The notes beneath the pieces are model-generated. The model saw nothing but the letters and a program-made list of their open reading frames with translations, was not told where the DNA came from and did not search any database. A DNA stretch of 64,000 bases from Bellilinea sp040754815 (GTDB taxonomy: Bacteria; Chloroflexota; Anaerolineae; Anaerolineales; Anaerolineaceae). Position numbers and translations under genes: made by a program. Positions 43,981 through 52,006 of the stretch are shown here, piece by piece. Location: contig JBFMBX010000004.1 in NCBI GenBank assembly GCA_040754815.1, forward strand, positions 310,001 through 374,000, in the 5' to 3' direction. The first letter of the stretch is position 1. Each line of letters begins with the position of its first letter.

Positions 43981-44808
43981 ATGTTTCCCAAAACAACCTG
44001 GCGCTTAATTAAAAATCCACCGGCTTCAGGGGCCTGGAACATGGCGCTGGATGAAGCCATTCTTCAATTAACTGCTGCTGGAAAAACTTTACCGGCATTG
44101 CGTTTATATGCCTGGCAGCCGGCCTGTCTTTCACTGGGATATGCCCAGCCTATCAGCGATGTCAATTTCCAGAACCTGCTTGAAAACGGCTGGGAACTGG
44201 TACGCCGTCCCACCGGCGGAAGGGCTATTTTACATACCGATGAACTGACCTATGCTGTCATTGCGCCCCAGGATGAGCCTCGTGTGGCCGGCACCATATT
44301 GGAAAGTTACCGCCGCCTTTCGACCGCTCTTGTTTCAGCGTTGAGGCTCTTGAATCTGCCGGCTACCGCAGATAAAGAATACCCCCTGCCCGAAGGCAGC
44401 CAGCCAAACGCAGCGGTGTGTTTCGAGGTACCCTCAAATTATGAAATCACGGTCAACGGAAAAAAATTGATCGGCAGTGCGCAGGCCAGAAGGTACAAAG
44501 GCGTTCTTCAACACGGCTCTCTGCCGCTCTATGGTGACCTGACGCGCATCACTCATGCTTTGCGTTTTGAAAGCGAAGCCGAACGAAAACAAGCCGCTCA
44601 ACGCTTATTGGATCACGCAACCACGGTAGAAATGGTACTGGGTAGAGTGATCAGCTGGGAACAGGCCGCCCAGGCTTTTCAAACCGCTTTTAGTGAGGTA
44701 CTGAACATCGAATTTATCGAAACTCAACCAGAAACGGAAGAGATTGCCTGCGCAGAAGATTTGTTTTTGCAAAAATACGCCCATCCATCGTGGACGGAGC
44801 GGCTATAA
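43981..44808 (+). CDS. lipM: LipM-type octanoyltransferase (lipoate-protein ligase A family)
   Basis: Protein of 275 residues that transfers octanoyl from acyl carrier protein to a lipoyl-domain protein such as GcvH. Family motifs: RRPTGGRAILHTDELTYAV, AVCFEVPSNYEI with the acyl-thioester Cys C147, and VNGKKLIGSAQARR with the conserved Lys. The Cys in CFxxPSxYEI distinguishes LipM from LplA, which lacks it. The octanoyl group would later be converted to lipoate by LipA, not seen here. The open frame begins at 43588, but the extra N-terminal part is antisense to the ROK gene. The ATG at 43981 starts at the domain. Confidence 0.88.
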   Translation: MFPKTTWRLIKNPPASGAWNMALDEAILQLTAAGKTLPALRLYAWQPACLSLGYAQPISDVNFQNLLENGWELVRRPTGGRAILHTDELTYAVIAPQDEPRVAGTILESYRRLSTALVSALRLLNLPATADKEYPLPEGSQPNAAVCFEVPSNYEITVNGKKLIGSAQARRYKGVLQHGSLPLYGDLTRITHALRFESEAERKQAAQRLLDHATTVEMVLGRVISWEQAAQAFQTAFSEVLNIEFIETQPETEEIACAEDLFLQKYAHPSWTERL

Positions 44809-44823
44809 GCCATTCGGCTCAAT

Positions 44824-45501
44824 TCACTCAACAAAGATCACATCGGCATATCCAAGGCTGCGGAATAAACGACTCAAGTATGATTCGGCATTTAATTGTG
44901 CCCAATTCAAGATGCCGTCAGCAAGCGCAGCCTTTTCAATTTCCCGCACAGCCGCCTGACGAGCCAGTGTTTCCAATTGAATTTCGCCTCTCCGTAATAT
45001 GCCCGTTTCACGGTCATAAACATAAGAAAGGTCATTATCCAGCGTGGTCAGGAAAATTTCCGCCTCAGGTAATCGCACATATAAAATTCCGTTTTCAACC
45101 CACAAATCTTCGGGTTTCAATTTCTCCAAATCCACCCCTGCTATGACCTTCCCATGAGCGACAAAGAGTAATTTATCCCCAAAAAGGAAACTCAATTCAC
45201 CCTGTCCAGCCTCAGCCGTGATGATTTTTTCCATCGAGTACTGGGCAGTTTCCAGCCGTGCCAAAGATCGGATTTCATGGATGATGGTGACCGGGTCGGG
45301 TATAACCGTTGGTGTGGGGTTGAACAAAAGCGCCGATTGGGTAGCGAGCACATCTCGCACCTGTTCAATCGGCTGCATGGCTTGCTGTGTAGTATTGCGC
45401 ACCACTGCAACCAGAACCACCACCGCCAGCCCAAAGAACAGAACCAGCGAGAGAAAAACAAAAACTACAATCCGTAATAGAGAACTTCCCTTCATCACCA
45501 T
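44824..45501 (-). CDS. DUF4230 membrane-anchored protein
   Basis: Protein of 225 residues with one N-terminal transmembrane helix (IVVFVFLSLVLFFGLAVVVLVAVV). The rest faces outside: IHEIRSLARLETAQYSMEKII, then LFGDKLLFVAHGKVIAGVDLEKLKPEDL, then YVYDRETGILRRG. That order matches DUF4230. Function unknown. It is convergent with LipM and divergent from the PhnD-like gene. Start ATG at 45501, or the Met two codons later. Confidence 0.85.
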   Translation of the reverse strand: MVMKGSSLLRIVVFVFLSLVLFFGLAVVVLVAVVRNTTQQAMQPIEQVRDVLATQSALLFNPTPTVIPDPVTIIHEIRSLARLETAQYSMEKIITAEAGQGELSFLFGDKLLFVAHGKVIAGVDLEKLKPEDLWVENGILYVRLPEAEIFLTTLDNDLSYVYDRETGILRRGEIQLETLARQAAVREIEKAALADGILNWAQLNAESYLSRLFRSLGYADVIFVE

Positions 45502-45537
45502 GTCAATCTCAATTTCTGGAAAATCCTTAACTGAGAT

Positions 45538-45543
45538 TATAAT
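45538..45543. promoter_or_regulatory. Candidate divergent -10 element
   Basis: GATTATAATC is a palindrome that reads TATAAT (or nearly so) on both strands. It lies in the gap between the DUF4230 and PhnD-like genes. It could serve either or both, with leaders of about 25-35 nt. Confidence 0.35.
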
Positions 45544-45574
45544 CTATATACCCGCCTGCTGGAGATTAAACCCC

Positions 45575-46633
45575 GTGTTTCAATCCCTCAGATCGAAAAA
45601 ACGAACCTCAACTTTCATTCTCCTTTTGGGAATTTGGCTGGTCGCATTACTGGCCGCCTGTAATATTCGGCCCGCAGAGACCCCTACACCCTCTCTTACC
45701 GCCGAAACGACGCTCTTCAACACCCCCACCCCAACCCCCGCACCCCTCGGCAGCGAGACGAACCCCATCCGCATTGCATTTCTGGAAGAGGGTGAACCAA
45801 CCGGCGATGCTGAAACTGCCCGCCAGGAAATCAGCCAGTACCTTGCCGAAACTACCGGTTACAACTTTGACATTGCAGTTTTTGAAGATCCTGCCGATCT
45901 GATCAACGCCTTCAAAGAACAGGAAATTCACCTCGGCTGGCTGCAACCGCTAACTTATATCCATGCCCACGATCGAGGGTGGGTAACCGTAGGGTTACTG
46001 ATCAATCATTTTGGTACTTTTTATTATGGCAGCCAGTTTTTAGCCAATGTCGAAAGCGGTTTCATTTCCTACTTTGACCCTCTCGCCAATGCCAGCACCG
46101 CCGACGCTCAAACTGCCCTATCCCAGCTCAACGGCTATCGGCCTTGCTGGGTTGAACCCGGCTCAATTTCCGGTTATATTCTGCCTTCTGGAATATTGAA
46201 TCAACTAAATATCGAAACCCAGCCGGGGGTTTATTCTCAAACTCATCCGGCAGTGATTCGCTCCCTCTACATCAAAGGAATTTGTGATTTTGGAGTAACC
46301 TTTTCAATTTCGGGGGATCCACGGACATCCAGTCAGGTCATCAACGATTTACCCGATGCCCCGCAACGAGTGATTATTTTATGGCAAACCAACCCCGATA
46401 TTCCAAACCTTAACCTTTCCTATTCCACCGTCGTGAGCGAATCTCAAATCAAGCAAATTAATTCAGCCTTGATGGATTTTGTTGAAACCATTGACGGAAA
46501 ACGCCGATTGACTCAGGCCTTGAATGATTACGATGTGCAGGATTTGCAAATCGTGGATGATTCGGTATATGATCCACTTCGTTCTGCTGTCCGCTGGTCA
46601 GGCATTGACATTTTGGAATGGCTCGGCCGCTAA
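45575..46633 (+). CDS. PhnD/SsuA-like substrate-binding lipoprotein, no transporter beside it
   Basis: Protein of 352 residues. The signal peptide ends with LLAAC and a Thr/Pro linker follows. The remaining part has the PhnD-type binding fold of phosphite/phosphonate or transferrin-like proteins: IRIAFLEEGEP, DLINAFKEQEIHLGWLQPLTYI, CWVEPGSISGYILPSGIL and YIKGICDFGVTFSI. No ABC permease or ATPase gene is adjacent, so it may use a distant transporter or act as a sensor. The start is GTG at 45575 with GGAG upstream. The frame is open to 45218, but that part is antisense to the DUF4230 gene. Confidence 0.82.
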   Translation: MFQSLRSKKRTSTFILLLGIWLVALLAACNIRPAETPTPSLTAETTLFNTPTPTPAPLGSETNPIRIAFLEEGEPTGDAETARQEISQYLAETTGYNFDIAVFEDPADLINAFKEQEIHLGWLQPLTYIHAHDRGWVTVGLLINHFGTFYYGSQFLANVESGFISYFDPLANASTADAQTALSQLNGYRPCWVEPGSISGYILPSGILNQLNIETQPGVYSQTHPAVIRSLYIKGICDFGVTFSISGDPRTSSQVINDLPDAPQRVIILWQTNPDIPNLNLSYSTVVSESQIKQINSALMDFVETIDGKRRLTQALNDYDVQDLQIVDDSVYDPLRSAVRWSGIDILEWLGR

Positions 46634-46698
46634 TTTGAGATGCAACTGGTATGAACCTTGTACGGTCTGATATCATTAAGCCCCCTATCGGTGCATGG

Positions 46699-46704
46699 TA
46701 AAAT
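46699..46704 (+). promoter_or_regulatory. Candidate extended -10 element of the SanA-like gene
   Basis: TGGTAAAAT ends 6 nt before the ATG at 46711. The spacing leaves no room for a Shine-Dalgarno sequence. Confidence 0.4.
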
Positions 46705-46710
46705 CCTTCC

Positions 46711-47400
46711 ATGCTGAAGAAAATTCTCATGCTCATCCTTCGTTTCTTTCTATTCAGCGGGCTTGCCCTCGTTTTAGGATTGGGAATACCCAACCTCATT
46801 GCCGAATGGTATGCCCGTTCCCGCCAGTTTCAAGTTAATCAATCCCCATCGGCACCGGTGGCAATTGTGTTTGGCGCAGGTCTTTCGCGCGATGGACAGC
46901 CTTCCCCCGTTCTGCGCGATCGGGTAGCCACTGCAGCGCAATTGTATTTTGACGGTAAGGTTCAAAAACTTTTGATGAGCGGTGATAATCGCTTCCTTGA
47001 TTACAACGAACCCGGAGCAATGAAACGATACGCCCTGTCTTTAGGGATACCGGAGGAAGACATCGTTTTGGACTATGCCGGACGCCGAACCTATGATACC
47101 TGTTATCGCGCCCGTTACATTTTTGGAGTCCAGCAAGCCATACTGGTCACTCAACAGTTCCACCTGCCGCGCGCCATTTTCACCTGCAATAATCTGGGCA
47201 TCGAAGCAGTGGGTGTCATTGCCGATCAACGAAGGTATAGTCAATACGCCCACCGTTTCTGGCGATTTCGCGAAATTCCAGCCACGGCTATGGCTTTCGT
47301 AGAAGTATTTATCACCCGTCCCCTGCCTGTATTGGGGGAGCCGGAACCCATTTTTGGCTTATCCGATGAATCTTCCTCGCAGGAGCAATCTCACCAATGA
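46711..47400 (+). CDS. SanA/YdcF-like DUF218 envelope protein
   Basis: Protein of 229 residues with one N-terminal hydrophobic segment (ILMLILRFFLFSGLALVLGLG). The DUF218 domain follows: VAIVFGAGLSRDGQPSPVL, KLLMSGDNRFLDYNEP, GIPEEDIVLDYAGRRTYDT, and ILVTQQFHLPRAIF. These match SanA-type proteins linked to vancomycin exclusion and envelope integrity; the enzymatic activity of the family is not settled. Its stop overlaps the start of the HD-domain gene (ATGA). Confidence 0.88.
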   Translation: MLKKILMLILRFFLFSGLALVLGLGIPNLIAEWYARSRQFQVNQSPSAPVAIVFGAGLSRDGQPSPVLRDRVATAAQLYFDGKVQKLLMSGDNRFLDYNEPGAMKRYALSLGIPEEDIVLDYAGRRTYDTCYRARYIFGVQQAILVTQQFHLPRAIFTCNNLGIEAVGVIADQRRYSQYAHRFWRFREIPATAMAFVEVFITRPLPVLGEPEPIFGLSDESSSQEQSHQ

Positions 47401-47969
47401 ATCGCGAACAGGCTTTTCAAATTGTCAGGCAATACGTCAAAAGCCAGAATCTAATCAATCACATGCTGGCAGTTGAAGCAGCCATGCAATTCTATGCCGA
47501 ATTGCACAAGCAGGATGTTGAGTTATGGCGTGTAACCGGCCTGTTGCACGACTTTGACTGGGAAATTCACCCCACACTGGAAGAACACCCGCAAGCCGGC
47601 GCCCCCATTCTGCGTCAATACGGCGTCCCGGAAGAAATTATCCGCGCCATACTCAGCCACGCCGATCACACGGGGGTGCCGCGCCAAACTCTGATGGAAA
47701 AAGCCCTCTATGCCTGCGATGAAATCACCGGCCTGATCACTGCTGTCGCGCTGGTTCGTCCGTCGCGCTCGCTTTACGATTTGACATCTTCCTCAGTAAA
47801 GAAAAAATGGAAAGACCGCGCTTTTGCCGCCGGCGCAAACCGGGAAGAAATTGCACGCGGTGCCGAAGAATTTGGAGTGGAATTATGGCAGCACGTGGAT
47901 AATGTAATCCTTGCCATGCGCAAAATTGCCCCCCAACTGGGTTTGGAGGGCAATTTGAAGGGTCAATGA
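47397..47969 (+). CDS. HD-domain phosphohydrolase
   Basis: Protein of 190 residues. The metal site is NHMLAVEAAMQ (first His), VTGLLHDFDWEIH (HD pair) and EIIRAILSHADHTG (His), with a final Asp in CDEITGLI. HDIG-type single-domain hydrolases of this size act on nucleotides or related phosphates. The substrate cannot be read. No metal ligand is missing. It is translationally coupled to the SanA-like gene upstream and is followed 19 nt later by the TIM-barrel gene. Confidence 0.88.
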   Translation: MNREQAFQIVRQYVKSQNLINHMLAVEAAMQFYAELHKQDVELWRVTGLLHDFDWEIHPTLEEHPQAGAPILRQYGVPEEIIRAILSHADHTGVPRQTLMEKALYACDEITGLITAVALVRPSRSLYDLTSSSVKKKWKDRAFAAGANREEIARGAEEFGVELWQHVDNVILAMRKIAPQLGLEGNLKGQ

Positions 47970-47988
47970 TCGTTTTGTGGAGGTTATC

Positions 47989-49092
47989 ATGAATAAATTA
48001 GTGGGGAAAGGTTTTTTCATCTGGAAAATTCAAAATTGCGAAGGCGGCAATCCGGTTGCCATCGCTGAGGCTGCCCACCAGGCAGGCTTTACCCATGTGC
48101 TCATCAAAATCGCAGATGGTGCCTGGCCGGTCAATATTGATAGAATGACCAATACCGATCTGCTCCCCCCAGTCGTTGATGCCTTACGCGCCAAAGGGAT
48201 TCAGGTATGGGGCTGGCACTATGTCTATGGCAATGATCCTCTTGCCGAAGCCAATATTGCCATACGGCGGATTCAACAATTCGGGCTGGATGGTTATGTG
48301 ATAGATGCCGAAATTGAATATAAACAACCCGGCAAGGATGCCGCCGCCCGTCGCTTTATGAAAAAATTACGTGAGAACTTACCCCATCTCCCCATGGCGC
48401 TCTCATCCTACCGCTTTCCATCTTACCATCCCCAATTGCCGTGGAAAGTTTTTCTCGAATCGGTTGATTACAACATGCCCCAGGTGTACTGGGAAAAAGC
48501 CCACAACTCCGAAGCCCAACTCCGCCGCAGTGTGCGAGAGTTTCAGGGGTTGACGCCTTTCCGACCGGTCATTCCCACCGGCCCAACCTATAAAACCGGT
48601 GGCTGGGCACCCACCGAACAGGATATCCTCGATTTTCTGCGCACAAGCCAGTCTTTAGGGCTCAGTGCGGTCAACTTTTTTTCATGGGATGAATGCCGTA
48701 AGCAAACCCCTGCTCTCTGGAATGTAATTTCCAGATTTTCCTGGGCACCGCAGACCCCACCCCCCGATATTGTTGATCTCTACTTTCAGGGGCTAAATCT
48801 GCACGATCCTTCCCTGATGATTCTTTTGTATCACCCGGATGCCGTTCACATCACGCCTGCTCGGGTGGTTCAAGGCAGCGAAGCAATCCGGGCGTGGTAT
48901 ACCACCTTATTCAACGAATTATTGCCCCAGGCCGTTTTTACGCTTACGCAGGGAAGTCAAAGCGGCAACACCCGCCACCTGAATTGGACGGCTCAATCGC
49001 TGCACGGTAGTGTCAATAACGGAGTTGACACGATTGGTCTTATGGACGGCAAAATCGCTTATCACTATACGAATTTTTCCGTCAATCCATAA
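47989..49092 (+). CDS. TIM-barrel glycosidase-like protein with C-terminal NTF2/SnoaL-like domain
   Basis: Protein of 367 residues with no signal peptide. Residues about 1-255 look like a glycoside-hydrolase TIM barrel, with alternating strands such as HVLIKIADGAWP, VWGWHYVYGND, GYVIDAEIEYK, MALSSYRFPSYH and YNMPQVYW. The acidic DAEIEY strand and YNMPQVYW are typical of GH25-like or related barrels. Residues about 265-367 (VDLYFQGLNLHDPSLMILLY, VVQGSEAIRAWYTTLF) fit an NTF2/SnoaL-type cone fold. The combined function is unknown. GTGGAGG lies 7 nt before the ATG at 47989, fixing the start; an in-frame GTG at 47977 is the first base of that site. Confidence 0.7.
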   Translation: MNKLVGKGFFIWKIQNCEGGNPVAIAEAAHQAGFTHVLIKIADGAWPVNIDRMTNTDLLPPVVDALRAKGIQVWGWHYVYGNDPLAEANIAIRRIQQFGLDGYVIDAEIEYKQPGKDAAARRFMKKLRENLPHLPMALSSYRFPSYHPQLPWKVFLESVDYNMPQVYWEKAHNSEAQLRRSVREFQGLTPFRPVIPTGPTYKTGGWAPTEQDILDFLRTSQSLGLSAVNFFSWDECRKQTPALWNVISRFSWAPQTPPPDIVDLYFQGLNLHDPSLMILLYHPDAVHITPARVVQGSEAIRAWYTTLFNELLPQAVFTLTQGSQSGNTRHLNWTAQSLHGSVNNGVDTIGLMDGKIAYHYTNFSVNP

Positions 49093-49095
49093 TTT

Positions 49096-51876
49096 TCATT
49101 GTTTTGCAGCCGGTTTCCTGGCTCGTCTGACGGGGGTCTTTGAGGCGGTGGGAGTCGTTGGCGTTTCTTTCTTCTTTATTGTACTTTTTGCTCTTGTCTT
49201 ACTGACCGGGGTTGCTTTCGCATCCTCCACCGAGGAATTCGTTGTTTGAGCGCTGCTTCGACTTTTTCGTTTTTTATTTTCACTCGTCCCTTCTTTCAAG
49301 GGTAACTCGGCTTGAACTGGCTGAGCCTGACGACCTTTCACCGCAGGCTTTTTGCCACTCGTTGGAATTGAGCCCTTCCCCTCGCTGCTTTGCCGGGCAG
49401 AATTCCTGCGCCTGGGTTTTGTTTCGCTTTCCTGTTTTGGTGTTTCCCATTTGCCTAAATTGTTGATGATCGGTCTGATTGCAATGACTTTATCTGCACC
49501 CTTCAAATCAAAGAGCACTTTCCCGGCCGAAGCTCTTTTTATGGAAGGAACAGCATCCATTCGCAAAACTTTAGCCGCAAGGCGCTCAAAATACACGATC
49601 ACATTTTGCTCGTTTCTGCCGCCGACGGCACCAATCAGAGATGACCCCTTGGCCAGCCGGCAGGCAATAATTCCCTGTCCGTAACGCCCTTGTAATACCG
49701 TTTGAGAGGCCGGCATCCGCCATGCCTTTCCGTCACTCGAAAGCATCAGCAGCTCTTCATCTTGATTGAAAAGTATCCCCCCCACCACCTCATCACCATT
49801 ATTCAACTTAATTCCGTTCACTCCAGCGGCAACCAGTCCCATCGGCCGCACTTCGGTTTCGGAAAATCGAATCATCATCCCATTTTTGGTTATCAAAATA
49901 ATTTCGTCATTTCCGCCGGTAATCAACGAGCCAATCAGTGCATCACCGTTATTGATTTTTACCAGAACAAACGTATTTGCCGAAGGGCCGGGAAGTTCTC
50001 CAATCACCGATTTTTTAACCATCCCTTTCCGGGTTATGGTAAAGATATAAAGTTCTTTATCTTCAGGCAATCGAGCAGGGGCAGAAAATATCACTACCGG
50101 CGGAGCAGTTATCGGAGATGCTTTGCTGAATGGAACACCATTCTCAAAACTTTCCACCTCCGGCAGAGATTGAACCGCAATCGCAGCACATTGCCCGTCT
50201 GCAGCTGCCAGATAGAGGGTATGAGCCGTGCTGGAATACAGCAGCAATTCCGGTGCATCTTTTCCACTGAGGCGGGGCTGTTTCTCAACGGACATTCTTC
50301 CAATCAAGCCCTCTTTGCTCATTCCAACCCACACTTTTTCTTCCGGGATAAGTTCGGTTGTGGTCAGCACATCCCGTGCAGCAGCCCCTTGTTTGAGAGA
50401 GACGATTTGCGTGCGCCGCCGGTCAGCATATTTTTGCTTCATAGAAATCAATTCTTCGGCAACGGCCTCTCTTAATTTTTTAGGCGAGCGCAATAACTCC
50501 GTAAGATTTTTAATTAATTTCAATGTTTCCTGATATTCCAGTTCAATTTTCTTTCGTTCCAGGGCGGCCAAACGCCTTAATTGCATTTCAAGAATGGCAT
50601 TGGCCTGAACATCGGAAAGTTTATATCGCTTCATTAACTTTGTGCGCGCATCATCCACATCCTGAGCACGGCGAATTAAATTGATTATTTCATCCAGATT
50701 CGCCAGGGCGATTCGCAATCCTTCTAAAATATGTGCCCGTTGGCGCGCTTTCTCTAAATCATGTTCGCTGCGCCGTCGTACCACCGTAATACGATGATCC
50801 AAATACACCCTCAAGGCTTGCTTTAATGAGAGAAGTCGTGGTTCTCCATCCACCAGTGCCAGCAGAGAAATACGAAAAGTAGATTGCAGCGGAGTGCGCC
50901 GGTATAATTCCCGCAATACATTTTGTTCCTCGGCAACTTTATTCAATTCAATGACAATTCTCATCCCCTGCCGGTCCGATTCATCCCGCAGATCACTGAT
51001 TCCCTCCAGTTCGTTCTCGCGGGCTAACTCAGCAATCCGTTCGATCAGGGATGCTTTATTGATCTGATAGGGCAACTCGGTAATGATGATACGGCTCTTG
51101 CCTCTGCCCATTTCTTCCAGCTGGACTTTGCCTCTCAGTGTTACTTTTCCCCGCCCGGTTGCATAGGCGGTTAATAAATCTTCGCCGCCGTCCTCCTGAA
51201 GGATTATCCCTCCTGTTGGAAAATCGGGACCTTTTACAAACTTCATCAAATCATCTACACCAATATCCTCCAGACGCTCCCATCTTTCCAGCATATAGGT
51301 CAAGGCATCAATCACTTCGCCCAGATTGTGGGGTGGTATGCTGGTAGCCATCCCAACCGCAATACCGGACGCCCCATTGATCAGTAAATTGGGGATGGCT
51401 GCCGGCAGCACCAGTGGTTCACTCAAGGAATCATCAAAATTCCGTTCGAAATCCACCGTGTTTCGGTCCAGCTGCAACAACAAATCCAGCGCCAGCGGAG
51501 TCAGCCGCGCTTCGGTGTAACGCATGGCAGCCGGCGGATCACCATCAATCGAGCCAAAATTCCCCTGACCATCAATCAACGGATAACGCATCGTAAAATC
51601 CTGTGCCATGCGAGCCATTGCGTCATAAACCGCCTGATCGCCGTGTGGATGATATTTTCCCAATACCTCACCCACGATACGGGCAGATTTTTTATAAGCC
51701 GAGTCTGCTCGCAATCCCATATCGTACATTCCATAAAGAATTCGGCGCTGCACAGGCTTTAAACCATCGCGGGCATCCGGCAGTGCCCGCGCCACAATCA
51801 CACTCATCGCATAATCCAGATAGGATTGCTGCATCTCAAGATCGATATCCACTTTCCGAACCAGCCCGATTTCCAT
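49096..51876 (-). CDS. gyrA: DNA gyrase/topoisomerase IV subunit A with a divergent CTD and basic tail
   Basis: Type IIA topoisomerase DNA-cutting subunit of 926 residues. The winged-helix breakage domain holds the catalytic Tyr Y120 (AAMRYTEARL), and KYHPHGDQAVYDAMARM is intact. A six-bladed CTD follows (SKEGLIGRMSVEK, TRKGMVKKSVIG, TKNGMMIRFSE, SSDGKAWRMP). The GyrA-box position reads QPRLSGKD (about 531-538) in place of QRRGGKG, and QGRYGQG later is only a weak match. From about residue 808 comes a tail of about 118 residues rich in Lys, Arg, Ser, Thr and Pro. The subunit may therefore be gyrase or ParC-like. GGAG precedes the ATG at 51876. No gyrB/parE neighbour. Confidence 0.88.
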   Translation of the reverse strand: MEIGLVRKVDIDLEMQQSYLDYAMSVIVARALPDARDGLKPVQRRILYGMYDMGLRADSAYKKSARIVGEVLGKYHPHGDQAVYDAMARMAQDFTMRYPLIDGQGNFGSIDGDPPAAMRYTEARLTPLALDLLLQLDRNTVDFERNFDDSLSEPLVLPAAIPNLLINGASGIAVGMATSIPPHNLGEVIDALTYMLERWERLEDIGVDDLMKFVKGPDFPTGGIILQEDGGEDLLTAYATGRGKVTLRGKVQLEEMGRGKSRIIITELPYQINKASLIERIAELARENELEGISDLRDESDRQGMRIVIELNKVAEEQNVLRELYRRTPLQSTFRISLLALVDGEPRLLSLKQALRVYLDHRITVVRRRSEHDLEKARQRAHILEGLRIALANLDEIINLIRRAQDVDDARTKLMKRYKLSDVQANAILEMQLRRLAALERKKIELEYQETLKLIKNLTELLRSPKKLREAVAEELISMKQKYADRRRTQIVSLKQGAAARDVLTTTELIPEEKVWVGMSKEGLIGRMSVEKQPRLSGKDAPELLLYSSTAHTLYLAAADGQCAAIAVQSLPEVESFENGVPFSKASPITAPPVVIFSAPARLPEDKELYIFTITRKGMVKKSVIGELPGPSANTFVLVKINNGDALIGSLITGGNDEIILITKNGMMIRFSETEVRPMGLVAAGVNGIKLNNGDEVVGGILFNQDEELLMLSSDGKAWRMPASQTVLQGRYGQGIIACRLAKGSSLIGAVGGRNEQNVIVYFERLAAKVLRMDAVPSIKRASAGKVLFDLKGADKVIAIRPIINNLGKWETPKQESETKPRRRNSARQSSEGKGSIPTSGKKPAVKGRQAQPVQAELPLKEGTSENKKRKSRSSAQTTNSSVEDAKATPVSKTRAKSTIKKKETPTTPTASKTPVRRARKPAAKQ

Positions 51877-51955
51877 CAAAATACACTCCTCATCTATGGA
51901 TATTCCTGATTTCAATCAATTCCAGTTTATCACGGATTATCAGCAAGCTGGTTTA

Positions 51956-51992
51956 AAAAAACAGCGGGGGCATTACTGCTCCCGCTGTTTTT
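51956..51992 (-). terminator. Terminator of rpoC
   Basis: Stem AAAAACAGCGGG / CCCGCTGTTTTT (51956-51967 / 51981-51992) followed on the minus strand by TT-rich bases. It begins 15 nt after the rpoC stop and lies before the gyrA start, so gyrA needs its own promoter in 51877-51955, where I see no convincing one. Confidence 0.88.
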
Positions 51993-52006
51993 CGTTCAAA
52001 ACTTGG

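Noticed and set aside
45218..45574. N-terminal extension of the PhnD-like frame
   Set aside because: It is antisense to the DUF4230 gene, and the signal peptide starts at the GTG at 45575.
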